Shown: positions 10,724 to 21,789, counted from the stretch's first letter. The stretch is DNA of 64,000 nt from Pomphorhynchus laevis (GCA_012934845.2 WNNJ02002212.1:124001-188000); one strand, 5' to 3'. Numbers and translations: made by a program. Notes: generated from the sequence alone by a model not told the origin.

Positions 10724-11019
10724 TGTGCTGAGTAAACAACCGCTCAAGATTTCTTATGAAATACAGCATTTATAGAAAATTGTGTTACTTGGTAGACTAG
10801 ACTTTGATTCACTACTTTCAGGCACTATATGTCACTTCTAGATGACCACTTTAGAAACGACCAGTGGGTACTTCATTCTACTAATGAGTGTTGCCGAGTA
10901 CATTAATTTGGTGCTAAAGTGGTCGTCTAGAAGTAACATGGCGATTGAAAGTCGTGAAGCGAAGTCCAGTCTAACAAGCAACACCATTTTGTATAAATGC
11001 TGTATTTCGAAAGAAATCC
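10724..11019. repeat. Foldback repeat C, left arm and start of right arm
   Basis: The left arm (10724-10851) is the reverse complement, with scattered changes, of 10914-11019 continued at 14905-14926. Shared landmarks are gctgagtaaacaac, atttcttatgaaatacagca, tagactagactttgattca and tctagatgaccacttta. The short centre (about 10855-10913) contains gaaacgacc and ctactaatgagtgttgcc, a weak version of the hammerhead-like layout seen in other copies. A LINE A copy has inserted into the right arm. Confidence 0.8.
11009..11019. repeat. 11-bp target-site duplication, left copy (LINE A1)
   Basis: gaaagaaatcc is repeated exactly at 14894-14904 directly after the LINE tail. This fixes the insertion limits to within a base or two. 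Confidence 0.85.
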
Positions 11020-11046
11020 CTACAAAAAAAATGAGTACGAACAAGC

Positions 11047-12152
11047 GTGTCGGAGGAACAAAGGATTGTAAAAAACAGTTTTCCAGTCAATTTTCTAGTA
11101 AAAACAAAGGAACATGACCAAATACAGGTAAATGCTGCTCTGAAATCGCATGTTCCAATGGTTAGTGAGTTTTCAATTGCTACCAGGGATGGGGAAGTAC
11201 TTCCCCCGATCCCAATACTAAAAAATCTGATAATTATAAAGATCAAAAAGCCTATGGAAAGGCATTTATTGTTTAATTTCTTTCTACGGCCGTTTACAGA
11301 GCAACTATCAAATAGAATCATTTTCAACTCGGTAAAACTTTATGAAACAGAACTAAAGATTTCGTTTACCACCTCAGACCTCTTAAAGGGGTATGTTAAA
11401 TACTTCGAATCGTCCCTGTCGGAGTATGGGTCCATATACTCTAAACCCATACTTGCCACTCTAAAAGTATCTAACCTCCCTTGTCAATTGGAAGAGAATG
11501 ATATCGAATTACTAAAAGAAACATTTAAAATATCTAACTTCCGTTCAATAATAGGCAAGAGCGGACATCAAATACCAGTTGGATTTTGTTCCGCTTCCCT
11601 AGAGCGGGCTGAATCGCTGGCTAATTCAGCTTGTAATCCCTTCATGGGATTTAATCTCAGATTTACAATCATTGATAAAGAAGAGTTCACATATCCGCAC
11701 TGCAGTCGGTGCCACAAATGGGGGCACTGGGCCTCAAGCTGCAGTGAGTCATCGACATGTGGGGTGTGTGGCTCCCCCAGTGTCCGGCTTTGTTGACAGG
11801 AGAAAAATGTGTATCTCCTCCATTATGCTCTAACTGTGGGGGGAGCCATCCTGCATGGAGCAGAAAATGCAGACATTTTAAATTATATCAAGGTGGATTT
11901 AACAAGTCTTCTGCCCAACCTAAATCTGGTACCTTTGCAAATGCTGCCACTCGTACGAGGGATGATGATCTCATGCGAGCAATTGATATACGTATAGAAA
12001 CAATGTATAAGAAGATAGAAGTTTTAGTATCCTCTGTTGTTGCCACATTCTGTACTAACCCTACTATTCCATCATCAACGACAATTCCATCATCCAAAAA
12101 GAGGGGGCTTCGGCTCATCCTATCCCTCCTATCAATATTGGCAATCTCCTGA
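11047..12152 (+). pseudogene. LINE A1 ORF1: RNA-binding Gag-like protein, frame-shifted
   Basis: The long frame from 11047 (249 codons) has no ATG at its start; a nearby ATG at 11031 is in another frame and stops at 11117. The product has an RRM-like middle and then CSRCHKWGHWASSC (residues 218-231). The frame is lost just after CGVCGSPS near 11780. The following knuckle, LCSNCGGSHPAWSRKC, and a tail with KKIEVLVSSVV and KKRGLR continue in a second frame to about 12150. LINE ORF1 proteins of this kind coat the element RNA and act as chaperones. With at least one and probably two shifts, this copy is unlikely to make a full protein. Confidence 0.8.
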
Positions 12153-12293
12153 AGAATAAAAAAATAAGGGGAAATGAAGATGCTGCCCATGGGCAAGTAC
12201 CTGCCCCGGATGATTATAGTGACGGGAAAGGGGAACCTTCCCGTTCCTAGCTCCTTCTAGGTAGGCAATCCCACATCAAACTAATCCACCACA

Positions 12294-14729
12294 ATGCAGA
12301 GTAATCGTGAGCCTTTTTCACTGAATATCCTTCAGTGGAATTCGGGAGGTGCTTCTGCCCTTAGACTTCTATCCGGTAGAGATGCAGATGTTATAGTCCT
12401 CCAGGAGACGCGGTCTATCCGTCTACCCCAGGACATTACTCGATTTATCCCAAAGCACATTTGTTCCCACTATACTCCGTACATAACCCCTCCTCACTCC
12501 TCTTCATCTCAAGGACTCTTGACCTTAATTAAGTGCTCTTTAAGGTCCTCCCTCCTATTAAACTATTCATGTCCAGCCATGTCTTGTTTAGTAGTTTCAC
12601 TCTGTAAGAACGGTAAACGCCTCAGTCTTGCCAATGTCTACATCCGTCCTGGGGAGATACACAAAAACCGTGTCACCCTGGATAGTATTATCGACAGCGG
12701 CTACGACATGATACTTGGAGATTTCAACGACAGAACTGGTCGTTGGATCAATGCAGCACTTCGCAGAGCTAGGAACGGTTATCTTATTCACAAACCACCT
12801 TCCCCTACCTTTCATTGCATATCAACAAATTCAGTCCTCGATATTTTACTGCTTCACTCGAGGTGGTTGTTAAAGCCCCTCTGCACAGAGCAATCGCGCC
12901 AGCAATTGTCCACCTCTCATGACCTAATTCGTTGGAGAATTGAGGAAGATACGTTGCTTCGAAGGAGGTTTCACTTTGATCCGATCAGAGTGGCTTTCTT
13001 TCAAGCGGCTATCCAACTCTTTCCCAGAATAGGAAATGAGAGTATGACCGAATTTAATACCTACCTCTTTTCGCAAGCTAACGCGATTTTATCGACTACT
13101 TATAAAGGTCGTATATACAATCCCACTCCGACGAAACTCAAGGTCCTAGCGGAATTGCTGAACCTCCCTAATCTCTCTGTTTCCGCCAGACAGGCTCTCT
13201 CGAATGAATACTGGAGCACTAGATATAGGTTCCAGCTGAGTAAGGATAGGACGAGTATTGCTCGCCTTAGTCCTTCTCAGTCTTCCTTTTGGAAGATTTT
13301 CAAGAAGAAGAAGTTTGTTTGCTGGAAGGATAGAGCATTGGGTTGGATAGGGAATGTAGGCCTTGATAAAGTTTTAGAGGAGTCACTAGCCCTACACAAC
13401 TATGGAGCCACTCAATCACCTCAACCAATCCCGCCTTGGTGTAACTTCAGGAGTAGGGATCTATCTGTAACGGATATCCTTAACTCCTGGGGTCCACTCC
13501 CGGGCACCTCCAAATCCATCGCTCCACTTTCTTCTCGGGTCTGTCAGCTTTTGACAGCTGATCAGAGAAGAGAGGTGACCGTCACAATGCTTTTAGCATC
13601 CCCATCCGATGTAGCAGGCATCAATATTAGTAAGCGTGTTTTTATTCCTAAGAAAAAATCCTGCTCATGCCCTAAAGATCTGCGACCCATTTCGATTCAA
13701 AATGCCCTCGTGTCAATTTACGAAAAAGCGCTTGCGCGTAAAATCCGCGACCATTTAAGTAGGCGTAATTTGATCCCTCCAGGTTTTCATGGGTTCGTCA
13801 AAGGTCGCTCGGTCCATTCAGCAGTTGGTGAGGTGGAGCAGTTTTGTCGGGATAATAGCCATCGTTTAGTTGTGGCTGTTTTCCTTGACTTTTCTGCTGC
13901 ATTTGACCGCATCTCCATTCCTTTTGCGATCTCTTCTCTCAGGTCCCTCGGGTTGCCTGTGAGAATTGTGAACAGAGTGGAGATCCTGCTGTATACCAAG
14001 CGTTTTTACTATGAAGACGACCCAGATGCGCGTCAGTTCTACCCTATTACGGGTGTGCCTCAAGGTTCCCTACTTTCTCCCATCTTATACCTTGCTGCCT
14101 CTATTAAATTATTCAAAATATTTAAACGCGAACAACGTCTAGTGGTGTACGCTAATGACACCACAGCACTGTTCACTGGACACAGGTGTAAAGACGTAGT
14201 CTCTGACATCAGCCGTTTCTTTTTAAGATTAAAAGATCAGTTACCCATATCCAATCTTATTTTAAACTCAGCTAAATCGCAGGTGGTCGTCTTTCATGGC
14301 ACACCTGCTACAAAGCAAAAACTTAAGAGATTAGCACTCTCTGCGCTCTCCTCCATATTTGCCTCTGAACCACTTCCCACCTTCACAAGTCGAGTAAAAT
14401 ACCTGGGGTTCACCGTTACGGTGAACTGGTCGGCGAAAGCCGATCTGGATAGATTCAAATGTATCCTGAAGAAAGCTAGGTGGGCCCTGAAACGGGCTCA
14501 ACATCTGTCATTGAAAGGGAAAGCCCAGGTGCGCCTCTGGGGCACTTGGGCTATCTCGGGATTAGTCTTCTTTTCTAGAGGACGTCCCCCAGAGCAAAGG
14601 CTAAGGTTTCTTAAGCTCCTCGTATCTCGTTTACCCAGCATAGTCCGTCTCGATTGGATTCTTTGGGGGGTGAAAGACCCCGGGTGGTTCAGTCGAAAGG
14701 CGACGTGTTGGATCGGTTGGTGGGCTTAG
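12294..14729 (+). CDS. LINE A1 ORF2: endonuclease-reverse transcriptase, 811 aa, with altered catalytic box
   Basis: The frame runs uninterrupted from ATG. The endonuclease domain (about residues 10-215) shows LQWNSGG (13-19), VLQET (35-39), LGDFND (141-146) and a terminal TSHDL (207-211), where SDH is usual. The RT (about 440-700) shows RPISIQN, a GFVKGRS motif, AVFLDFSAAFD and GVPQGSLLSP. The catalytic box reads YANDT at residues 619-623, with the first Asp of YADD replaced by Asn621 (codon aat, 14154-14156). The related copy at 45.7 kb keeps gat at this site, so this is a change in this copy. It should cripple polymerisation although the frame is open. A basic C-terminal region follows the RT. 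Confidence 0.9.
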   Translation: MQSNREPFSLNILQWNSGGASALRLLSGRDADVIVLQETRSIRLPQDITRFIPKHICSHYTPYITPPHSSSSQGLLTLIKCSLRSSLLLNYSCPAMSCLVVSLCKNGKRLSLANVYIRPGEIHKNRVTLDSIIDSGYDMILGDFNDRTGRWINAALRRARNGYLIHKPPSPTFHCISTNSVLDILLLHSRWLLKPLCTEQSRQQLSTSHDLIRWRIEEDTLLRRRFHFDPIRVAFFQAAIQLFPRIGNESMTEFNTYLFSQANAILSTTYKGRIYNPTPTKLKVLAELLNLPNLSVSARQALSNEYWSTRYRFQLSKDRTSIARLSPSQSSFWKIFKKKKFVCWKDRALGWIGNVGLDKVLEESLALHNYGATQSPQPIPPWCNFRSRDLSVTDILNSWGPLPGTSKSIAPLSSRVCQLLTADQRREVTVTMLLASPSDVAGINISKRVFIPKKKSCSCPKDLRPISIQNALVSIYEKALARKIRDHLSRRNLIPPGFHGFVKGRSVHSAVGEVEQFCRDNSHRLVVAVFLDFSAAFDRISIPFAISSLRSLGLPVRIVNRVEILLYTKRFYYEDDPDARQFYPITGVPQGSLLSPILYLAASIKLFKIFKREQRLVVYANDTTALFTGHRCKDVVSDISRFFLRLKDQLPISNLILNSAKSQVVVFHGTPATKQKLKRLALSALSSIFASEPLPTFTSRVKYLGFTVTVNWSAKADLDRFKCILKKARWALKRAQHLSLKGKAQVRLWGTWAISGLVFFSRGRPPEQRLRFLKLLVSRLPSIVRLDWILWGVKDPGWFSRKATCWIGWWA

Positions 14730-14893
14730 ATCCACGTGGATTTGAGGCCATGGAAGAGAAAGTAGAAGACATGAATTGTTGAAGACCGAAATTGTGCTGC
14801 CGTTTTTTCTGACTATGATATGACTGTCTGTTTTTTTTTCTTGCATGCTACTTATAGGTTATTGATGTATTTAATAAAATCGTTGTTGTTGTT

Positions 14894-14904
14894 GAAAGAA
14901 ATCC
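14894..14904. repeat. 11-bp target-site duplication, right copy (LINE A1)
   Basis: Exact copy of 11009-11019. The right arm of foldback repeat C resumes immediately afterwards (tggatcgttgtttactcagc). Confidence 0.85.
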
Positions 14905-14999
14905 TGGATCGTTGTTTACTCAGCACAAAATGCACCACCATTAAACATGCCATATTCATTTAGGATCCAACGAGTGCAGCGACAATTCAGCAACAACAT

Positions 15000-15250
15000 C
15001 TGCCTAGTGTTTAAGGATGGTCCGCACAGCAATTCGATCTGGTAAAGAGCGTAAGCCTCAGACAATTAAGCAAAGTGTCGGAAACGCCTTTATTCACAAT
15101 GTCACACAGGCAACCGAAACGACCAGTGAACTTATTCATTCTACTGATGAGTGTTGTCGAGTACTCCATCATTTCGGTGCTAAAGTGGTCATCTAGAAAG
15201 TGACATGGTGCCTGAAAGTCGTGAATCAAAGTCCAGTCTACCAAGCAACA
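15000..15250. repeat. Foldback repeat C, second copy (centre and right arm)
   Basis: ggcaac at 15109-15114, GAAAC at 15116-15120, CTGATGAG at 15144-15151 and gttgtc at 15153-15158 form the hammerhead-like layout with a closing stem (one G-U pair). The right arm (tctagaaagtgacatggtgc, tgaatcaaagtccagtctac) follows and matches 10914-10985. It is separate from the copy interrupted by LINE A1. Confidence 0.75.
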
Positions 15251-15789
15251 TAATTTTTTATATAGATATATATAGTATATCTAAATTGCGTTTATATATC
15301 TAGTTGATATTTGGCTTTTATGTATTATTTACAGCTCTTTATGCTGTAATGATTACAAAATTTCTATTATCTTCCACTTGAATTTAAAATTATCAAATTC
15401 TAAATTCAATATCAAATAAGAATTTAAGATTTAAATTTTAAAGTTTTTATAATACTTAATATTTATCAGTTCGATTTCATTCGTACACTTATATTAATTT
15501 AAGAATTACCCTTTTATTACATATATAAGTTAAAATTATCATAAAATATGTATGTAATATTTTAACATATAGAAGATGAGTTAATTTTATTTTAAATTGT
15601 AATTCTAAACGATGTATTTTACTGCAGCTAAACTCATTCATTGACGGAATTAGAAACAAAGATTAGCAACATTCTATCAACTATATAATAAGTATCGCAA
15701 TAAACAACATTAATAACATGGTTTGCTAATTACAGGTATTTGAGATTATTTCCAAAGAAAAGTGACAGGACATCTGTGTCATTAACAAT
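15251..15789. other. AT-rich stretch without recognisable genes
   Basis: Nothing beyond AT-rich sequence is seen, apart from short direct similarities to the AT-rich part of the PLE ends. Confidence 0.4.
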
Positions 15790-16130
15790 CAGATGAGATA
15801 ACTGAATCTGCGTATTTTATACTATGTATAAATAAAAATAAATAATAAATAATTATATAAGATTTTATACAATTTATATTTATATCAAGTTAAAAGTTAA
15901 AATTGAAATTTAAAATAAAAATAGATTTTTATGAATTGACTAATAAATAACAGACGATGTATAAGAATAAGGATTAGAGGCCATCAGGAGGGATTGCTAT
16001 GTTATCAGGTTTCGACCACCTCTATTCTTCGACCCGACATAGTAGCGGGACCAAATAAATGCTAATGACATATTTTCTCCGATGAAATAGTGCTACATTT
16101 GATAATTTGATTGATTTTTCAGAAAAGCTA
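15790..16130 (-). mobile_element. PLE terminal repeat, reverse-strand copy
   Basis: Read on the reverse strand, this block holds the conserved order: catttatttggtcccgctac, ggtggtcgaaacctgataac, ctcctgatggcctc, aatccttattc, then the AT-rich part and the end near 15795 (gatacgcagattcagttatc-like). It is the same repeat as at 4.7 and 53.7 kb. Confidence 0.65.
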
Positions 16131-16329
16131 GTTTCGAAGTCGAATGTGTACTTATCACAAGCGTGCACTATTATTTATAACAAATCCACCATTAGAAATA
16201 ACTATAAATGACCTATGATTGATATGTGATTAGGTTTTACATTCACGATATAAATTATTTCCTTAAATGAATCGTATAAAATTTTATTTATTATTGCCTA
16301 AGATATCGCTATTTTACATCATTTATATT

Positions 16330-16445
16330 CTATAAAGTTTAAAAATAAATTAAAAATAAAAATAAATAATAAATAATTATATAAGATTTTATACAATTTA
16401 TATTTATATCAAGTTAAAAGTTAAAATTAAAATTTAAAATAAAAG
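16330..16445 (-). repeat. Partial duplicate of the PLE-end AT-rich part
   Basis: The segment aataataaataattatataa through tatatcaagttaaaagttaa repeats 15830-15910 almost exactly, 500 bases away in the same orientation. Its near identity against the divergence of other copies suggests a recent local duplication. Confidence 0.7.
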
Positions 16446-16555
16446 TTAACAACAAAGTCGAAACGTTTAAAATTATAGTTGTTATTTGCTGATATTTTTA
16501 ATTATCTTAATATATGAATAGTTCTTAGAGGATCTTAGACGAGAGTCTCCGAATC

Positions 16556-16690
16556 AATTTCATCTTAAAGTGATCAAGTGACATGGTGACTGAAAGTCTT
16601 TAATCAAAGTCCAGTCTATCAAGCAACACCATGTTCTATAAATGCCGAATTTCATAAGAAATCATGGGCCGTTGTTTACTCAGCACATCT
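16556..16690 (+). repeat. Foldback repeat C, isolated right arm
   Basis: Matches the right arm of repeat C in order (gtgacatggtgactgaaagt, atcaaagtccagtctatcaa, ataaatgccgaatttcataa, gttgtttactcagcaca). The other arm and the centre are absent. Confidence 0.75.
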
Positions 16691-16699
16691 GTGCACTAC

Positions 16700-18012
16700 T
16701 ATTATATATAAGTACTGTTAATTGTCTTATGATTAATAATCACACAAAAATTAACAACAATATCTTTAAATTTCCAAGATGTATAAAGTTTTGATTGTAC
16801 CGAAATACAAACATGAACTTATTAAATAAACTTATTATATATAATAGAAATTGGAGTGTTTTAAAATCAGGCTAACGTGTAGGCAAACTCTCTCTCAATA
16901 GGAGAAAGCATATGCGTACATACATTTGCTTTAAGAAAGTTGATGGATGTAATATTGCAATAATGAAATATTCAACTAATTTTGAAAAATATGATTATGT
17001 TTAAAATTACAAATCTCACTGATTTACTTAGACTATTTTTTGGAAATACTGCTGTTATGAATAGATTTTACATTTCTGTATTTGTATGTCTATACCCTTG
17101 AAATGTTATTTATTAGGCGGAGAAATCGATTTCAAAGAAACTAATTTATTAGTTAATAGTTTATATAAATATGTGAAATATACAAATAGTGAAGTGGTTG
17201 CACTTGGATTTTCTTTTTGTTATCATTTTCAGTTTTTTAGTAGCACAAAATAATTTATCAATCACTGGTTAAAAAGGCTTCTACTCTCTCTATATATACA
17301 ATAAAGAAAGAATATAGCACAAAATAAAATTCACTGCTTCTTCTGCAGTTGCTCCTGCTATAATTTAAAAATTATCATCAGTAATTAGTTTTAGACTTTA
17401 GGATAGATATATGTGTGTGATCTTAGGCAAATCGGCAATGGAGCATTTTATTTTCAAGTGCCTCACCGAATTTTTATAACAAATAATCCACAGTTGTCAA
17501 AATACAATAATTGTAAAATTAAAATAGTTTACTACACATTTAACTGAGTAAACAAGCGGATCTTATAAGCTGTATGATTAACAAAATATAGGAAAAAAGT
17601 CGACGACCACGATAACTACATCAGAAACGGAAATATGTTTTAATTAAAAGAGAAGAATGGGTGTTGATATTGATGCAGCAACATGCATTTCATTTATCAA
17701 TGAAACCAAATAACTGCATGTCTTTGAAGGGTACTTTTATCTTTTAAAAATAAAATGTTTAATAATAACGATAATTATAAATTCTTTTTTAAGCATTTCT
17801 AATCAAAATAAAGTTCAATCCAATTAGAATTTTCTGGCTAGTTCAATCCAATTAGAATTTTCTGGCTTTGTCTGGCTTTGGCTGAATAAGTAAAGTCATT
17901 CAATGCATTAAACTGCAATTTGCTAATTGCAAGCCATTATCACTTTAATAGCAACGGTTTATAATTTTAGTTAATGATAAACACTAAATCCATAATCTAC
18001 TTCCTTTTTGAT
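16700..18012. other. AT-rich stretch; small local duplication
   Basis: No gene is recognised. At about 17815-17867, gttcaatccaattagaattt plus tctggct occurs twice in a row with a 31-base period. The rest shows no repeat structure. Confidence 0.4.
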
Positions 18013-18558
18013 TATATAGTTTTACTGGAACAAACAAGAAAATAATTTTCCTTTATTTGATTAAAATAAGCCAATTAGTTGGAACATTTGAGGTCAACAA
18101 AACTATATTAGGCCATGTAATAACGTTTTTATAGACACCTGTTTGAAATATAGAAGAATAAACCCGCTTAAAAGGTATGCCCATGTCAGATTCAGGAGCA
18201 ATGCACCACTGAATTTAAAAATCCTTAAAATTTAGCGTATGGGTAAGAAAATCATGTGTAACGCTACTCTGAGCAATCGAAAATAAGTCGTCAACGTATC
18301 GAAACCATTTGATAACTCCATCAATACTATTGACAAAACTATTTTCCCAATTATTCACTATTTTTTTCATTATTTTCTTTTTCTTTCCAACTAGAAATCC
18401 GGAGCACATCAATACTTGTACTTTTGCGTAAATGTTAAAAACGAAATTTTTTAAACCTCTTATTGTAACCCTGATGATGACACCAAAAGCTATAGAAATA
18501 TTGTATTTTTTTCAAATAAAGGAAAATTATTTTCTTCTTTGGTCCAGTAAAACTATAT
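18013..18558. mobile_element. Inverted-repeat unit enclosing a PLE RT fragment
   Basis: The left end (18013-18062, tatagttttactggaacaaa...) and the reverse complement of the right end (18511-18558) match over about 45 bases with few differences. The interior on the reverse strand encodes a PLE-type RT piece (KWFRYVDDLFSIAQ, about 18265-18310). Near the right end, cctgatgatgacacc and tatagaaatattg recall the CTGATGA...GAAA sequence found near PLE 3' ends. This could be a PLE flanked by inverted end fragments or a foldback that captured a PLE piece. Confidence 0.6.
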
Positions 18559-19919
18559 AATTTTAGTTAATAATATCGTGTTAATATAATAGCAATGCTA
18601 ATAATTTAGAACTGTCCATTTTCATGATGGAAAATAATAATTTCATTGTTCATGTGCAATAAATAAGATTAAATTAGTATTATAAAAGAAATTCACTTGT
18701 TAAATTCTTTGAATCTAAAAAGACAAACGCCGAAAGCAAATATTAACCTACTTACAACAATTTAATATTATTCAATGCTACGACACCTCCATTTTAACTT
18801 TAGTCGATTGGCTGGCATGGGCAAACAAACGTTGCTGTAAATCAAAATCGTCTATTTTATAGTTGAATTGCGTAAACAGCTCATTGCACTATTTGAGTTC
18901 GCACCACAATCTAGCGTTGCATACATTGATAAATCTAAGTACAGAGATACATTAAGTTCAATGTAGCTCTTAGGCAATTAATAATTTAATATTTTTAAAT
19001 AAATTTATTTCAAACCAATATATTTTATCACCAATTTAAAGCTATTTATCATCGATTAAATGTCAATAAAAATTGTAGTTTACTAAGCAGTAATAAGCAT
19101 TGCCAATTCAATAAAAGACATACTGAAACTATCTAACTTATAAATAATTACTTTTACATTCATGGTACAAAAAGCAATGACATAGATAAATACTGAACGA
19201 ATGTCTAGAGGTATTTTTATTACGGCACACAATAATAACCAGTTTTGATACACAATTTTGATAAGTTTTCATGATCAAAATAAAGATGTTCACTCTTCCA
19301 GCTACGAGGGAATATTTCATATGAACAAGTAAACATTTGGATGCTGAAGATGATAGCAGGAGCAATTAAAATATCAATGCTTAAACAAACTTATCTTATT
19401 TTATGCCGTAAAAAACTTTTCTATTTGAATACAAAACAATGTCTTCATTGTGTAAATATAATTTAGTGATCCAACCTTTTCAAATAGAACAAATACTTTA
19501 CTAAAATAATGAATTAATAATATTTCATATATTTGATTAACATGAAATTATTAATTTTCACGCTTATAATATAATCGTAAATTTAATTTTTTTATTATAT
19601 TTATCTGCCCGAAACGATTATCGGCTAAAAAGGTAAATAATGATCTATGTTGATTTATCACGTTTTCCACTCTGCCCTTTAAGTTGAATATCGAATTATA
19701 ATGGTGTATAATGGTGAAATATAGCAATTTAATTTACCAGAAATGCAAGGATGAAATGTCCGTCACTTAAATCACTCAGTTGATGTCGAACTCAGTCGGC
19801 ATCAACTAAGTTCGGTTCGCAGTCAAATTTATCCGGGATGAAAATTAGTTCCATTGATTTAAGTAAATTGTAGTGATAAAATAAGCGGAGATAAGCGAGG
19901 CTGTACTCAAATCAATACC
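18559..19919. other. AT-rich stretch without recognisable genes
   Basis: Short ORFs only. A pocket at 19770-19830 carries two imperfect copies of gatgtcgaactcagt/catcaactaagttcg, forming a small inverted pair. No homology is recognised. Confidence 0.35.
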
Positions 19920-19929
19920 CTACAAAAAA

Positions 19930-20160
19930 GGAATCAATAAGTTAGAAGTAAGGAATCAATAGTTAGTAAGTACATGGAATAAGTTAGTAAGCTAGTAAGT
20001 TAATCAGTTAGTTAGTTTATCAGTTAATTAATCAGTAAGTTAGTAAATTAATAAGTTAGTAAGTAATCAATAAGTTAGTAAGTCATAAGTTAGTAAGGAA
20101 TCAATAATCAAGAAAAGAATCAATAATCTACAAGAAAGGAATCAATAAGTATATGGAACA
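19930..20160 (+). repeat. Irregular short repeat based on (aat)caataagttagtaag
   Basis: Variants of aatcaataagttagtaagt recur about ten times with period changes between 4 and 19 bases. It is low-complexity satellite-like DNA with no coding sense. Confidence 0.8.
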
Positions 20161-20169
20161 ATACGAATA

Positions 20170-20689
20170 TTAAATAAACTAAAGTAAGATTATATTATCA
20201 CAATCATGTTGTTGTCAAAATCAGTCTGATTTGTCGGATATTTCCCCAAACCTTCAAATCATCAATGTATGCTAGATGTTGACTTTATGTTGACAAATCT
20301 GACATCATCAGGAATATTAAATTATAATAAATTAGTTATTGATTCAGAAATCTAATATCAATTTTGATTTTGAAATTTTAAAGCAGGATCAATAAAACGC
20401 TAATCTATTTTTATATTTAGCTAGCTGCGAGTAAAATTATCAGAAACAAAACTTTTTGTTAATGCAAATATGAATATAAAAGCAAAACATTTTGTTTCTG
20501 GAAAATAGTGTTTATTGGTCATGCTGGAAAATTTAAAAATAAAAACGTAAATAACCATCGCTAATTTTCAATCGGCGTAACAGTTATAAAAAACAAATAT
20601 AAATAATTGTTATAATAAACAATTACAAATGATTTATAAATTTTCTAATAAAATTCGCTTATTTTCTAATCCAATTTGATCGCATATAC
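20170..20689. other. AT-rich stretch
   Basis: No gene is recognised. On the reverse strand, cctgatgatgtcagatttgt (about 20292-20311) resembles the CTGATGATG sequence seen near other PLE 3' ends in this window, but there is no coding support. Confidence 0.3.
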
Positions 20690-21780
20690 AAATTTGATTG
20701 CAAATTCAAATTTGATTGCAGATTCACATTTGAATGCATATTCATATTTGAATGTATATCCGAATTTTAATGCAGATCAAAATTAGATCCAAATTTGAAT
20801 TAGAATCAAATTTTAATGCAGCTTTAAATTTGATTGCAGATACAAATGCAGATCAAAAATTAGATCCAAATTTGACTTCAGATCCAATTTGATTTTAGAT
20901 CCAAATTCGAATGCAGATTCACATTTTAGTGCAGCTTTAAATTTGATTGCAGATACAAATGCAAATCAAAAATTAGATCCAAATTTGACTTCAGATCCAA
21001 ATTTGATTTTAGATCCAAATTCGAATGCAGTTTTAAATTTTATTGCGGATTCAAATTTGAGTAAAGATTCAAATTTGAATGCAGATTCAAATTTAATGCT
21101 GATTCGAATTTTTTGCGGTTTTAAATTTGATTACAGATTCAAATTAGAGTAAAGATTCAAATTTAAATGTAGATTCACATTTTAATGCAGCTTTAAATTT
21201 GAATGCGGATTCACATTCAATTCTAGATTCAAATTTGAATGCAGATTCACATTTAATTCTAGATTCAAATTTGAATGGATATTAATATTTCGATTCATTC
21301 TAGAATTTGAATGCAGATTCACATTTAAATGACTATCTGAATTTGAATGAGATCAAAATTTGAATAAATTTATAAATTTGAATGCAGATCTAAATTTGAA
21401 TACATATCCAAATTTGAATGCAGATCTAAATTTGAATGCAGATCTAAATTTGAATGCAGATCTAAATTTAAATGCAGATCTAAATTTGAAAGAATATCAA
21501 AGTTTGACCGCAGATCAAATTTGAATGCAGATTCTAATTTGAATGTAGATTTAAATTTGAATACAGGTTTAAATTTTAATGCATATTTAAATTTGAATAC
21601 AGGTTCAAATTTTAATGCATATTTAAATTTGAATAAAGGTTCAAATTTGAATGCAGATTTCAATTTAAATGCAGATTCAAAATTGAATGCAGATTTCAAT
21701 TTAAATGCATATTAAAATTTGAATATAGATATCAATTTGACTGAAGATTCAAATTTGAATACAAATTCAAATTTGATGTT
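20690..21780. repeat. 1.1-kb degenerate minisatellite, about 18-bp period
   Basis: Units of the type aatttgaatgcagattca recur about 55-60 times with many substitutions. Because 18 is a multiple of three, the array opens repetitive frames on both strands (NLNADS repeats forward at 20889-21152 and 21521-21715; FKFES-like repeats in reverse at 21370-21699). These are by-products of the repeat, not genes: there is no upstream coding context and frames change whenever the period slips. Confidence 0.9.
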
Positions 21781-21789
21781 TAAGTTTAT

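Larger units (their letters stand above)
11020..14893 (+). mobile_element. LINE family A, copy A1 (nearly complete non-LTR retrotransposon)
   Basis: The 3.87-kb element has ORF1 with CCHC-type knuckles, ORF2 with an APE-type endonuclease and RT, and a 3' end of tatttaataaaatc followed by a (GTT)n tail. It is bounded by an exact 11-bp duplication and lies inside foldback repeat C. The 5' end begins only about 10 bases before the first ATG of the ORF1 region, so either the 5' UTR is very short or a little is missing. The layout (ORF1 knuckles, no RNase H domain seen after the RT) fits the I/Jockey group of LINEs. More precise clade assignment needs a tree. Confidence 0.9.

Noticed and set aside
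20889-21715. Repetitive frames that could pass for a low-complexity protein (NLNADS repeats)
   Set aside because: They arise from an 18-bp minisatellite with period slips and are open on both strands; no gene structure surrounds them.
20690-21780. Regular repeats that might be mistaken for a CRISPR array
   Set aside because: There are no spacers between units, units are degenerate, and the context is a eukaryotic genome.
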